Assembly (NCBI GenBank): GCA_965205275.1
Contig: OZ242168.1
Location: 1 to 64,000, forward strand
Direction of reading: 5' to 3'
From: WTFY01 sp965205275
Lineage (GTDB): Bacteria; Pseudomonadota; Gammaproteobacteria; UBA4575
Length of the DNA stretch: 64,000 nt
The translations under genes were made by a program, and so were the position numbers. The first letter of the stretch is position 1. Every line of letters starts with the position of its first letter. This document shows, one piece after another, positions 33,461 to 41,792 of this stretch. The notes under the pieces are model-generated. The model did not search any database and was not told the origin of the DNA. It saw nothing but the letters and a program-made list of their open reading frames with translations.

Positions 33461-34327
33461 TCAGCTTACTTGCGCAAAGGGCACTGATGCTGCATGCCGC
33501 TTTTTCTGCAGGTTGCGAATAGCATGCACTTCCTGCATAAGATCTTCCAAGGGGGGAATATTAAAATCTCGCTCCAGCAGCGTCGGAAATACACCAAACA
33601 ATTCGTAGGCCTTGTGTAATAAACTCCAGACAGGATCAATCACATCTGCCCCATGAGTGTCGACGAGTAAATCTGCCTCTTCATTGTAATGGCCTGCGAC
33701 ATGACAATACACAATGCGTTCACAGGGTAAAGCCTTCAGAAATTCAACGGGATCATAGTGGTGATTAACAGAGTTGACATAGATATTGTTCACGTCTAGC
33801 AGTAAGTCACAATCTGCTTCTTCGAGCACGGCATTGACAAAATCGATTTCATCCATCTCTTTACCCGGTGCGGCGTAATAGGAAACGTTTTCCATGGCTA
33901 TCTTTTGTTCCAGAATTTCCTGCACACGTTTGATTCTGTCGGCAACGTAATGCACTGCTTCTTCAGTAAATGGAATGGGCATCAGGTCATACAGGTGCCC
34001 ATCATCTGAGCAGTAGCTCAGGTGTTCACTGTAACAGCGGATATTATGTACACGTATGAATTTCTTGATGTCATGCACTAGCAATTCATCTAACGGAGCG
34101 GGACTCCCGATTGAAAGGGATAGCCCATGTGTAACAAATGGAATTTTTTCAGTCAAGGCACGAAAGCGTTTGCTTAATTTTCCACCAACACCTATCCAGT
34201 TCTCTGGTGCGACCTCCATAAAATTGACATCTGTTGGGAAGTTTGTTTCAAGCTCGTTGAGAAGGCCACGTCGCAAACCGAGACCTGAGCCTGTCACGGG
34301 ATAGGTTTTTTGAAGATGAGTATTCAT
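33461..34327 (-). CDS. DUF692 multinuclear non-heme iron oxidative enzyme (HvfB/BufB-like)
   Basis: 288 residues of the DUF692/UPF0276 (MNIO) family, a TIM barrel that binds two or three iron atoms and remodels cysteines in ribosomal peptides. Seen: GLGLRRGLL, FMEVAPENWIGVGG, VTHGLSLSIGS, SEHLSYCS, ENVSYYA, DVNNIYVN, HVAGHYN and DTHGADV, which hold the His/Asp/Glu metal ligands. The expected partner DUF2063 follows. No precursor peptide gene with EGKCG-type or DUF2282 features is found nearby. Confidence 0.92.
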   Translation of the reverse strand: MNTHLQKTYPVTGSGLGLRRGLLNELETNFPTDVNFMEVAPENWIGVGGKLSKRFRALTEKIPFVTHGLSLSIGSPAPLDELLVHDIKKFIRVHNIRCYSEHLSYCSDDGHLYDLMPIPFTEEAVHYVADRIKRVQEILEQKIAMENVSYYAAPGKEMDEIDFVNAVLEEADCDLLLDVNNIYVNSVNHHYDPVEFLKALPCERIVYCHVAGHYNEEADLLVDTHGADVIDPVWSLLHKAYELFGVFPTLLERDFNIPPLEDLMQEVHAIRNLQKKRHAASVPFAQVS

Positions 34328-34492
34328 ATAAAGCTCTTTTCTCTGGTCCGGCAGAAGATATCATATGCCAGAATTAACTGTTATTGCGGCTGCGTTGTCC
34401 TAACAGGTGCGGTGAGTACTGTGAAAGTCATGGGGTTACTCATAATATATGGGCCAGAACATAAGCTTTTGGGCCAGCAAGAGCGTGCTGGG

Positions 34493-35143
34493 CTATTCTC
34501 TAAAGTGTTTGGCAACCCAATAGTCGATACTCAGGTATTTCCCAGCACCTGTGAAAAATAGCACCAGCAACATAATAAAATAGGTCACAGCAAATTCGAC
34601 GCCATTATTAAGTACTACAAAATTTCCTTTTTCCGTTAGCCATCTGTAGTTGCCATGCCTTTTAAGCAGTGATTTTGCTGCATCAAGGCGCCTGCCTACT
34701 TCCCTGCTGTTTTCCAGACTGCGTTTCGCGGCTGGAATGCCAATGGATGCAAGTGGTTTTGCCGTGCTGGTAGAAGGGTTGCCTGGTGCTACTGCAAACC
34801 AGCCTTTGTCCCAATGTACCGCGAAAATTGCTACAAGCATGGTAATCATCAAGGGAATTGCAAACCAGCGTACAGCGATTCCAAATAATAAAGCGATGCC
34901 ACCAAACAGTTCTGCAGATGCAGCGAGTATCGCCATGAGCATGGGACTGGGTAAGCCAAGTCCCCACTCAGGGTTTCCAAACCAGCTTGCGATATCTTCC
35001 AGATGCATGAATTTATGCAGGCCAACAGCGATAAATATAGGTGCCAGATACAGGCGTAGAGCAAGTGGTCCTAAAAAGTCAATCGCACGAAACCTGTCCA
35101 GGATATTCTGCAATGAATTTACAGGTGTGATAAATGTTGACAT
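34493..35143 (-). CDS. DoxX-family membrane protein (HvfX-like)
   Basis: 216 residues, four to five membrane segments (LALRLYLAPIFIAVGLHKF; ELFGGIALLFGIAVRW; FAVTYFIMLLVLFFTGAG) with a long polar insert between. DoxX proteins accompany MNIO clusters in Haemophilus and others. Here it stands upstream of the DUF692 gene, with a 165-base gap between, in which I see no gene with precursor-like features. Confidence 0.85.
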   Translation of the reverse strand: MSTFITPVNSLQNILDRFRAIDFLGPLALRLYLAPIFIAVGLHKFMHLEDIASWFGNPEWGLGLPSPMLMAILAASAELFGGIALLFGIAVRWFAIPLMITMLVAIFAVHWDKGWFAVAPGNPSTSTAKPLASIGIPAAKRSLENSREVGRRLDAAKSLLKRHGNYRWLTEKGNFVVLNNGVEFAVTYFIMLLVLFFTGAGKYLSIDYWVAKHFRE

Positions 35144-35169
35144 GGAGATCTCCTGAATATTAATAATTC

Positions 35170-35808
35170 CTAATGGGTTATACTCTTTTCGCTGTATTCA
35201 CACAGGTCAGGAATTGGGCATTCATGACATTTTGGCTTGCGCGCCATACAGGTGTAACGGCCCAGCAGGATCAACCAGTGATGCGCGTGCAGTTTATATT
35301 CTTCCGGCACCCGTTTTTCCAGTTTCAGCTCTACAGCCAGGACATTTTTCCCTGGCGCAAGACCGGTCCGGTTGGAAACCCGGAATATATGTGTATCCAC
35401 CGCAATAGTAGGCTGGTTAAAGGCATTGTTAAGCACTACATTTGCCGTTTTTCTGCCGACACCAGGTAAAGACTGCAGCGCTTCACGGCTTTTTGGGATG
35501 CGACTTCCATATTGTTCAACCAGAATGTGACAGGTTTTGATAATGTTCTCAGCCTTGCTGTTATATAAGCCGATTGACTTGATGTAGGTCTTCAGTTTTT
35601 TTTCTCCCAGTGCCAACATTTTTTTTGGGGTATTGGCCACTTTGAAAAGATCTCTGGTTGCCTTGTTTACGCTTACATCTGTAGCTTGGGCAGAAAGTAT
35701 GACCGAGATTAAAAGCTCGAATTTGGATTTATGTACGAGCTCTGTCCTAGGGTAAGGATTGATTTCTTGCAGGCGATGAAAAATTTCCTTGTATTTTTCC
35801 TTGTTCAT
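35170..35808 (-). CDS. nth: endonuclease III
   Basis: 212 residues. Nth is a DNA glycosylase and AP lyase for oxidised pyrimidines. Helix-hairpin-helix with catalytic Lys (LPGVGRKTANVV), catalytic Asp (VDTHIFRVSNR), and the C-terminal 4Fe-4S loop CMARKPKCHECPIPDLC are all present. The ATG at 35808 gives the family length; the upstream extension overlaps the ferredoxin gene. It is last in the metG, rnfB-like, nth run. Confidence 0.94.
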   Translation of the reverse strand: MNKEKYKEIFHRLQEINPYPRTELVHKSKFELLISVILSAQATDVSVNKATRDLFKVANTPKKMLALGEKKLKTYIKSIGLYNSKAENIIKTCHILVEQYGSRIPKSREALQSLPGVGRKTANVVLNNAFNQPTIAVDTHIFRVSNRTGLAPGKNVLAVELKLEKRVPEEYKLHAHHWLILLGRYTCMARKPKCHECPIPDLCEYSEKSITH

Positions 35809-35824
35809 TGTATTAAATAAAATC

Positions 35825-36220
35825 TTATTTGTTGTTTGGTATTTCTTTTTTCCTACGCTCAAACAGTTTCTGTTTTTCTTGTTGAATGTACTCAAGTCTT
35901 TGTATACGTCGTTTTTTGTTCTTACGTGAGAGCGCTGCAAATTCTTTTTTTAGTTTCCGCTGCTTGCGTGAGGAAACAGTTTGGCAAATCTGATGAAACC
36001 AGGCATTTTTCTCCAGCTCTATGCAGTTGACCGGACATGGGAGGAGACATAATTTGCATCCGGTGCAATACTGGGTGATGACAGTATGCATATGCCTGGA
36101 CGCACCCACAATCGCATCGAAAGGACAGGCTTTAATACATAACGTGCAGCCGACACATTGTTGTTCATCAATTCTTGCGACATATTTGCCAGTCGGGATG
36201 ACAGGGTCAGTATTTTGCAC
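35825..36220 (-). CDS. short RnfB-like 2[4Fe-4S] ferredoxin with basic coiled tail
   Basis: 131 residues. The middle (DEQQCVGCTLCIKACPFDAIVGA; CTGCKLCLLPCPVNCIEL) is the RnfB/RsxB C-terminal ferredoxin pair. The N-terminal membrane anchor and the first cluster domain of full RnfB are missing, and about 60 lysine/arginine-rich helical residues are added at the C-terminus (KKRRIQRLEYIQQEKQK). In many gammaproteobacteria a whole rnf operon stands between this region and nth; here only this piece is found. It starts seven bases after metG. Confidence 0.85.
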   Translation of the reverse strand: MQNTDPVIPTGKYVARIDEQQCVGCTLCIKACPFDAIVGASRHMHTVITQYCTGCKLCLLPCPVNCIELEKNAWFHQICQTVSSRKQRKLKKEFAALSRKNKKRRIQRLEYIQQEKQKLFERRKKEIPNNK

Positions 36221-36227
36221 AGCTGAA

Positions 36228-38255
36228 TTATTTTACACGCATGCCAGGTGTAGCCCCACTGTCAGGCCGTAATAAGAATATGTCTTTCCCGCCGGGGCCT
36301 GCTGCCAGTATCATTCCCTCTGAGGTGCCAAAACGCATTTTACGCGGCGCCAGATTTGCAACCACTACAGTTAATCGCCCTTCAATATCTTCTGGAGCGT
36401 AAGCAGACTTTATTCCTGCGAGTACGGTACGCTGCACGTTCCCTGTAGGTTCTCCCAGATCCAGTGTCAGTTTAAGCAGCTTGTCAGCTCCCTCGACATG
36501 TTCTGCCTGAATAATTTTTGCAATTCTGAAGTCCAGTTTGGTAAAGTCATCAAAGGTAATTTCATCATTGATCGGGTCAGGGGCAGTGGGCGGCTTGTCT
36601 TGTCTGGAATCTTCTATCATCTTATCTATAGCCTCTTTTTCGATACGTGTAATCAGGGGTTTAAATGTATTGATCCGGTGTCCTTCAGGCAAAGGCCTGC
36701 CTGATGCCAGATCATCCCAGCAGGTTTCAGTATTCAGGAAGGCTTCTGATTTTTTTGCAAGCTCAGGCATAACAGGCTTCAGGTAGCCAATAAGCAGGCG
36801 ATACATGTTCAAGCCAAAGCTGCACACCTGATGTACCTGATCTCGTTTAGCTTCTTCTTTTACAAGCTCCCATGGTTTATGCGCATCAATCACCTGATTG
36901 GCTGCGTCAGCATGGTTCATGACAGCCCGCATGGCTTGTGAATAATTGCGAGACTCGTAAAGATGTTGTATGTATTCGTTCTTTTTGACCGCTTCATCAA
37001 ATATATCCTGACCGCCTTCAATAAAAACTGATGTCAGTTTTCCCTCAAAGTATTTATGAATAAAACCGGAACAGCGACTCGCGATGTTTACCAGTTTACC
37101 TACAACATCACTGTTCACGCGTTGCTGGAAGTCATTCAGACTCAAATCTATATCGCTTATATCAGGGCCCAGTTTCGCTGCGAAGTAGTAACGTAAATAT
37201 TCGGGGTTCAAGTAATCAAGACAGGTGCGTGCTTTAATAAAGGTACCGCGTGATTTCGACATTTTTTGTCCATCAACTGTCAGGAATCCGTGACAATACA
37301 CTGCGGTCGGAATTCGATAGTTCGCACCATGCAGCATAGCTGGCCAAAATAACATGTGAAAGTACGCAATATCCTTACCGATAAAGTGGTATACCTCATG
37401 TTCACTGTCGACGTTCCAGTATGCATCAAATTCTTTTCCGGTACGGTCACAGTATTGTTGCAGGCTCGCCATATATCCCACAGGTGCATCAAGCCACACA
37501 TAAAAATATTTGCCTGGCGCATCTGGAATTTCAAAACCGAAATACGGTGCATCACGGGAGATATCCCAGTCCTTGAGACCCGCTTGGAACCACTCTTTGA
37601 GTTTATTGGTGATTTCCGGCTGTACTGGTTCATTTTCGATCCAGTCATGCAGCACGTCTCTGAAGTTATTCAGCGTGAAGAAATAATGCAGGTTTTCTTT
37701 TTTGACTGGTGTGGCGCCACTCAAAGATGAATATGGATTGATTAAATCTGCCGGAGTGTATGTGCTTCCGCAGACTTCACAGTTGTCTCCATATTGATCT
37801 TTGGCATAACATTTCGGGCATTCGCCCTTAACAAAACGATCAGGCAGGAATACCTTATCCTGTGGATCATACAAGTCAACGACCGTTTTTGTGGTAATGT
37901 GCCCGTTCTTTTTCAGGCGCTCATATATACGTGTGGCATGAACCCTGTTTTCTTCAGAGTGAGTGGAATGGTAGTTATCGAACTTAATGTGAAAATCAGA
38001 AAAATCCTTCTGATGCTCAGTGCTTACTTGTGATATCAGCTGTTCCGGTGTAATGCCTTCTTGTTGTGCCTTGAGCATGATGGGCGTGCCATGGGCATCA
38101 TCTGCACATATATATATGCAGTCATTCCCGCACATTCTCTGAAATCTTACCCAGATATCAGTTTGAATGTACTCAACCAAATGCCCGATGTGAATGGGTC
38201 CGTTGGCGTAGGGCAGTGCACTGGTGACAAGGATGTTTCGTTTTGGGCTGGACAT
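36228..38255 (-). CDS. metG: methionyl-tRNA synthetase
   Basis: 675 residues, the long form with a C-terminal tRNA-binding/dimer domain. Class I signatures HIGH (NGPIHIGHLVEY) and KMSKS (GQKMSKSRGTF) are present, as is the zinc knuckle CPKCYAKDQYGDNCEVC. The OB-fold tRBD (FRIAKIIQAEHVEGADKLL) lies near residues 580-675. It is divergent from apbC. Confidence 0.96.
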   Translation of the reverse strand: MSSPKRNILVTSALPYANGPIHIGHLVEYIQTDIWVRFQRMCGNDCIYICADDAHGTPIMLKAQQEGITPEQLISQVSTEHQKDFSDFHIKFDNYHSTHSEENRVHATRIYERLKKNGHITTKTVVDLYDPQDKVFLPDRFVKGECPKCYAKDQYGDNCEVCGSTYTPADLINPYSSLSGATPVKKENLHYFFTLNNFRDVLHDWIENEPVQPEITNKLKEWFQAGLKDWDISRDAPYFGFEIPDAPGKYFYVWLDAPVGYMASLQQYCDRTGKEFDAYWNVDSEHEVYHFIGKDIAYFHMLFWPAMLHGANYRIPTAVYCHGFLTVDGQKMSKSRGTFIKARTCLDYLNPEYLRYYFAAKLGPDISDIDLSLNDFQQRVNSDVVGKLVNIASRCSGFIHKYFEGKLTSVFIEGGQDIFDEAVKKNEYIQHLYESRNYSQAMRAVMNHADAANQVIDAHKPWELVKEEAKRDQVHQVCSFGLNMYRLLIGYLKPVMPELAKKSEAFLNTETCWDDLASGRPLPEGHRINTFKPLITRIEKEAIDKMIEDSRQDKPPTAPDPINDEITFDDFTKLDFRIAKIIQAEHVEGADKLLKLTLDLGEPTGNVQRTVLAGIKSAYAPEDIEGRLTVVVANLAPRKMRFGTSEGMILAAGPGGKDIFLLRPDSGATPGMRVK

Positions 38256-38434
38256 AATAATGTGACCTTTTTTGCAATTTTACCTTATTAGCAGTTTGAA
38301 GAAATTACCACTGTTTTTTACAGTGTAAGGCCCTTGAAACAAAGACACACCGAAACAGAGATCTTTGCTGCCACGGTCAGCATGGTATAGTAAGCCCCCG
38401 CTTATGCGGACCTAAATTTTTCAGGAGAGTAAAA

Positions 38435-39523
38435 ATGGTGCAGCTTACAAAAGAGCAGGTAGAAACAGCACTGAGACAAATCCAGGACCCATATCTTGGC
38501 AAGGACTTGGTGGCTGGAAATACCGTAAAAAAAATCGAGACCGAAGCTGGCAAAGTGAGTATCACAGTTAAGCTAGGTTATCCTGCAAAGGGAATTGTGG
38601 ATAACCTTGCCAAGCAAGTCGAAGCTAAAGTTACGGAGGCCGGCGCTGAAAGTGTACAGGTAGATGTAGGCTGGCAGATCGAGGCACATACCGTACAAAA
38701 AAGCCTCAAACCTCTTGAGAATATTAAAAACATCATTGCTGTGGCTTCCGGTAAAGGGGGTGTGGGCAAGTCCACTACGGCAGCCAATCTTGCTTTGGCA
38801 CTTTCCATGGAAGGTGCGATTGTAGGGGTGCTGGATGCGGATATTTATGGACCCAGTCAGCCACGCATGCTGGGCGTGAGTGGTCAGCCCAAGTCAAGTG
38901 ACGGCAAAAGTCTTGAACCTATGGAGGCACATGGGTTGCAGGCCATGTCGATCGGGTTTTTGATTGATGAAGAAACGCCAATGATCTGGCGGGGCCCAAT
39001 GGTGACCCAGGCACTGGAACAGTTATTAAACGATACCTGCTGGCGTGGACTTGATTACCTGGTGGTTGATCTGCCTCCTGGCACAGGGGATGTGCAATTG
39101 ACTCTGGCACAGAAAATACCGGTGAGCGGGGCTATTATCGTGACTACGCCACAGGATATTGCCTTGCTTGATGCTCGCAAGGGATTAAAGATGTTCGAAA
39201 AAGTTGAAGTGCCGGTGTTGGGGGTCGTGGAAAATATGAGCATTCATATATGCAGCGAGTGTGGCCATGAAGAATCAATATTTGGTGAAGGCGGAGGCCA
39301 GCGCATGGCTGAAGAATCAGGGGTTGATGTTCTGGGAGCCCTGCCTCTCGACATCAGGATTCGTGAACAGGCTGACGGGGGCAACCCGTCGGTAGCAATG
39401 ATGCCGGACAGCCGTATTGCTGAAATATATCGGGAGATTGCACGCAAGGCAGCGGCGAAACTTGCTGTGCAGAGTAAAGACTACAGGGCAAGGTTTCCGA
39501 AGATTGTTATCCAGAACACCTGA
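38435..39523 (+). CDS. apbC: ApbC/Mrp iron-sulfur cluster carrier ATPase
   Basis: 362 residues: an N-terminal MIP18-like domain (DPYLGKDLVAGNTVKKI), the deviant Walker A GKGGVGKSTTA near residue 112, DADIYGPSQPRM, and the CXXC of the carrier family in HICSECGHEE. It loads Fe-S clusters on apo-proteins. A GGAG site precedes the start. metG and apbC are divergent neighbours in many gammaproteobacteria. Confidence 0.94.
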   Translation: MVQLTKEQVETALRQIQDPYLGKDLVAGNTVKKIETEAGKVSITVKLGYPAKGIVDNLAKQVEAKVTEAGAESVQVDVGWQIEAHTVQKSLKPLENIKNIIAVASGKGGVGKSTTAANLALALSMEGAIVGVLDADIYGPSQPRMLGVSGQPKSSDGKSLEPMEAHGLQAMSIGFLIDEETPMIWRGPMVTQALEQLLNDTCWRGLDYLVVDLPPGTGDVQLTLAQKIPVSGAIIVTTPQDIALLDARKGLKMFEKVEVPVLGVVENMSIHICSECGHEESIFGEGGGQRMAEESGVDVLGALPLDIRIREQADGGNPSVAMMPDSRIAEIYREIARKAAAKLAVQSKDYRARFPKIVIQNT

Positions 39524-39647
39524 TCCTCTCTTTACAACTTTATTCCGGTACACCTGCAAATCTCTTCAAAGTCCTGTTGGACAAAAAGATGAATTAAAGT
39601 TGCTGTATACGGGGCCCTTGATTAAGTCATTCTTGAGTTGAGTATAT

Positions 39648-40214
39648 ATGGCAATTAAATCAGACCGATGGATCCGCCAAATGGCAGAGCAGCATGGCAT
39701 GATCGATCCATTCGAAGCAGATCAGGTACGTACCAAGGGCACCGGCCAGTTGGTTTCCTATGGAACATCCAGCTATGGGTACGATGTGCGTTGCGCGGAT
39801 GAATTTAAAATTTTTACCAATATAAATTCCGCGGTTGTAGATCCGAAACAGTTTGATGAGAACAGTTTTATTGACCTCAAGGCAGACGAATGTGTGATTC
39901 CTCCGAATTCCTTTGTGCTTGCCAGAACAGTCGAATATTTTCGTATCCCACGCTCAGTGTTAACAGTGTGCTTGGGGAAGTCTACATATGCGCGTTGCGG
40001 GATCATCATCAACGTTACCCCGCTGGAACCTGAATGGGAGGGCCATGTCACTATAGAGATATCCAATTCCACGCCACTGCCTGCAAAGATTTATGCCAAC
40101 GAAGGGATTGCGCAGATGCTTTTTTTTGAGTCTGATGAAACCTGTGAGATTTCATACAAGGACCGGGGCGGTAAATATCAGGGACAACGCGGAGTAACCT
40201 TGCCCAAGACGTAA
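39648..40214 (+). CDS. dcd: dCTP deaminase
   Basis: 188 residues. Dcd turns dCTP into dUTP for thymidylate supply. Typical motifs: SYGTSSYGYDVRCADEF, VLARTVEYFRIPRSVLT, GKSTYARCGI with the catalytic Glu in LEPEWEGHVTIEISN, and QGQRGVTLPK at the end. It follows apbC after 124 bases. Confidence 0.96.
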   Translation: MAIKSDRWIRQMAEQHGMIDPFEADQVRTKGTGQLVSYGTSSYGYDVRCADEFKIFTNINSAVVDPKQFDENSFIDLKADECVIPPNSFVLARTVEYFRIPRSVLTVCLGKSTYARCGIIINVTPLEPEWEGHVTIEISNSTPLPAKIYANEGIAQMLFFESDETCEISYKDRGGKYQGQRGVTLPKT

Positions 40215-40339
40215 CCGGTAGTCTGCTTTGGGTTGTGCAGGGACGTTCACAATGACCGGGCAATGATTACAAAAACCATGGTGTTTCAAGGATTTTAGAG
40301 TGTCTGCTGCAAATCAAAAGACAGGTATCGGGCAGACGG

Positions 40340-41692
40340 CTACAGAAGCAACCATGTTGCCAAGCCAAGAAAGGCAAAAATCCCAATAACATCCGTGATT
40401 GTGGTAAGGATGACGCCCCCAGCTAGTGCGGGGTCAATTTTAAGGTTACGCAAGATTACCGGAATCGATACGCCCGCAAGTGCGGCACATACCAGGTTTG
40501 CCATTGTCGCTGCTGCGATAATTCCTCCCATCTTGAAATCCTTGAACCACAGGATAACGACAAGTGCTACGATAACAGCCCAGGTCATTCCATTTAAAAA
40601 ACCAACAGCAAGCTCTTTAAGCAGCAGTAATTTGGAATTACTGTGCCCAATCTGTCCAAGCGCAAGGCCCCGAATCACCAGAGTTAATGTCTGGCTGCCA
40701 GCTATACCTCCCATACTTGCAACCACTGGAATCAGAATGGCCAGCACGATAATTTTTTCCAAAGCTACCTGAAACAGGCTGATGACCCAGGCAGCCAGGA
40801 ATGCAGTTAACAGGTTTATGCCTAACCAGATTGTGCGACGTTGTGCAGACGCAATGACAGGACCAAATAAATCTGCTTCTTCCGGCAATCCGGCCATGCT
40901 GAATACGGAATGCTCAGCTTCCTCACGAATGACATCCACTACGTCATCAACAGTAATGCGGCCAATGAGCTTATTGTGCTTATCTACTACTGCAGCGGAC
41001 ACCAGGTCTAGGTCTTCGAATGATTTGGCGACAACAGAGGCTTCTGTGTCCGCTTCAAATGCCCGCATGCTGTCTTCCAGTACATCCCGCACCAGTTTTG
41101 TTGGTTTACTGGTCAATACTTTCGAGAGTGGCAGCGCACCGATGTAATGGTCATAGCGATCGACAACAAATAATGAATCTGTCCCATCAGGCAGTGTGCC
41201 CCGGGTACGTAAATAGCGTAACACCACATCAAGTGTGACATCACGTCGCACAGTAACCGTGTCTGTGTTCATGAGCCCGCCAGCTGTATTCTCATCGTAG
41301 GACAACACGGCCTCAAGGCGTTGCCGGTTCTGATGGTCCATGCCGGAAAGTGCTTGTTCTGTAACGGTGTCCGGCAAGTCTACAAGCAGATCAGCAAGGT
41401 CATCGATTTCCAGACCTTCAGTTGCCGCCACCAGGACTTCGCTGTCCATGAGTTTGATCAGGCCGCTGCGAACTTCTTCACCTACATTCAGCAGGATTTC
41501 ACCATCCTCATAGTCCAGCATGTTCCACACAATGATGCGCTGCGAATGGGGAAGCGCTTCCATCAGGTTGGCAATTTCGGCGGGGTGCAACACATTCAGT
41601 GTGCGTTTCGCGCGCTGCATGGTTCCGGTTTGCAGGGCTTCGCTGATGATCTTTAAAGCCTGACTTTGTGTTTGTATAGTGGTTTCTGGCAT
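40340..41692 (-). CDS. mgtE: MgtE-type magnesium transporter
   Basis: 450 residues: N-terminal MgtE helical domain (LHPAEIANLMEALPHSQR), two CBS domains (MNTDTVTVRRDVTL..., VLEDSMRAFEADTE), then five membrane segments with the pore-lining PVVASMGGIAGSQTLTLVIRGLALGQ. It is a gated Mg2+ channel. It is codirectional with the ptsI gene upstream, 100 bases away; mgtE often closes this PTS cluster in proteobacteria. Confidence 0.94.
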   Translation of the reverse strand: MPETTIQTQSQALKIISEALQTGTMQRAKRTLNVLHPAEIANLMEALPHSQRIIVWNMLDYEDGEILLNVGEEVRSGLIKLMDSEVLVAATEGLEIDDLADLLVDLPDTVTEQALSGMDHQNRQRLEAVLSYDENTAGGLMNTDTVTVRRDVTLDVVLRYLRTRGTLPDGTDSLFVVDRYDHYIGALPLSKVLTSKPTKLVRDVLEDSMRAFEADTEASVVAKSFEDLDLVSAAVVDKHNKLIGRITVDDVVDVIREEAEHSVFSMAGLPEEADLFGPVIASAQRRTIWLGINLLTAFLAAWVISLFQVALEKIIVLAILIPVVASMGGIAGSQTLTLVIRGLALGQIGHSNSKLLLLKELAVGFLNGMTWAVIVALVVILWFKDFKMGGIIAAATMANLVCAALAGVSIPVILRNLKIDPALAGGVILTTITDVIGIFAFLGLATWLLL

Positions 41693-41792
41693 TTTACTGA
41701 GCGTTTATTGATTGCGAAGATGCATGGCAAGTGTAACTGCTTTAGCAACCTCCTGCCAAAGCAAGTAAGCACGGTTCCAAAAGTCAGTGTGG

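Noticed and set aside
34328..34492. 20-codon frame in the gap between DoxX and DUF692 genes as MNIO precursor
   Set aside because: It has no cysteine, signal peptide or repeat; it does not fit any known precursor type.
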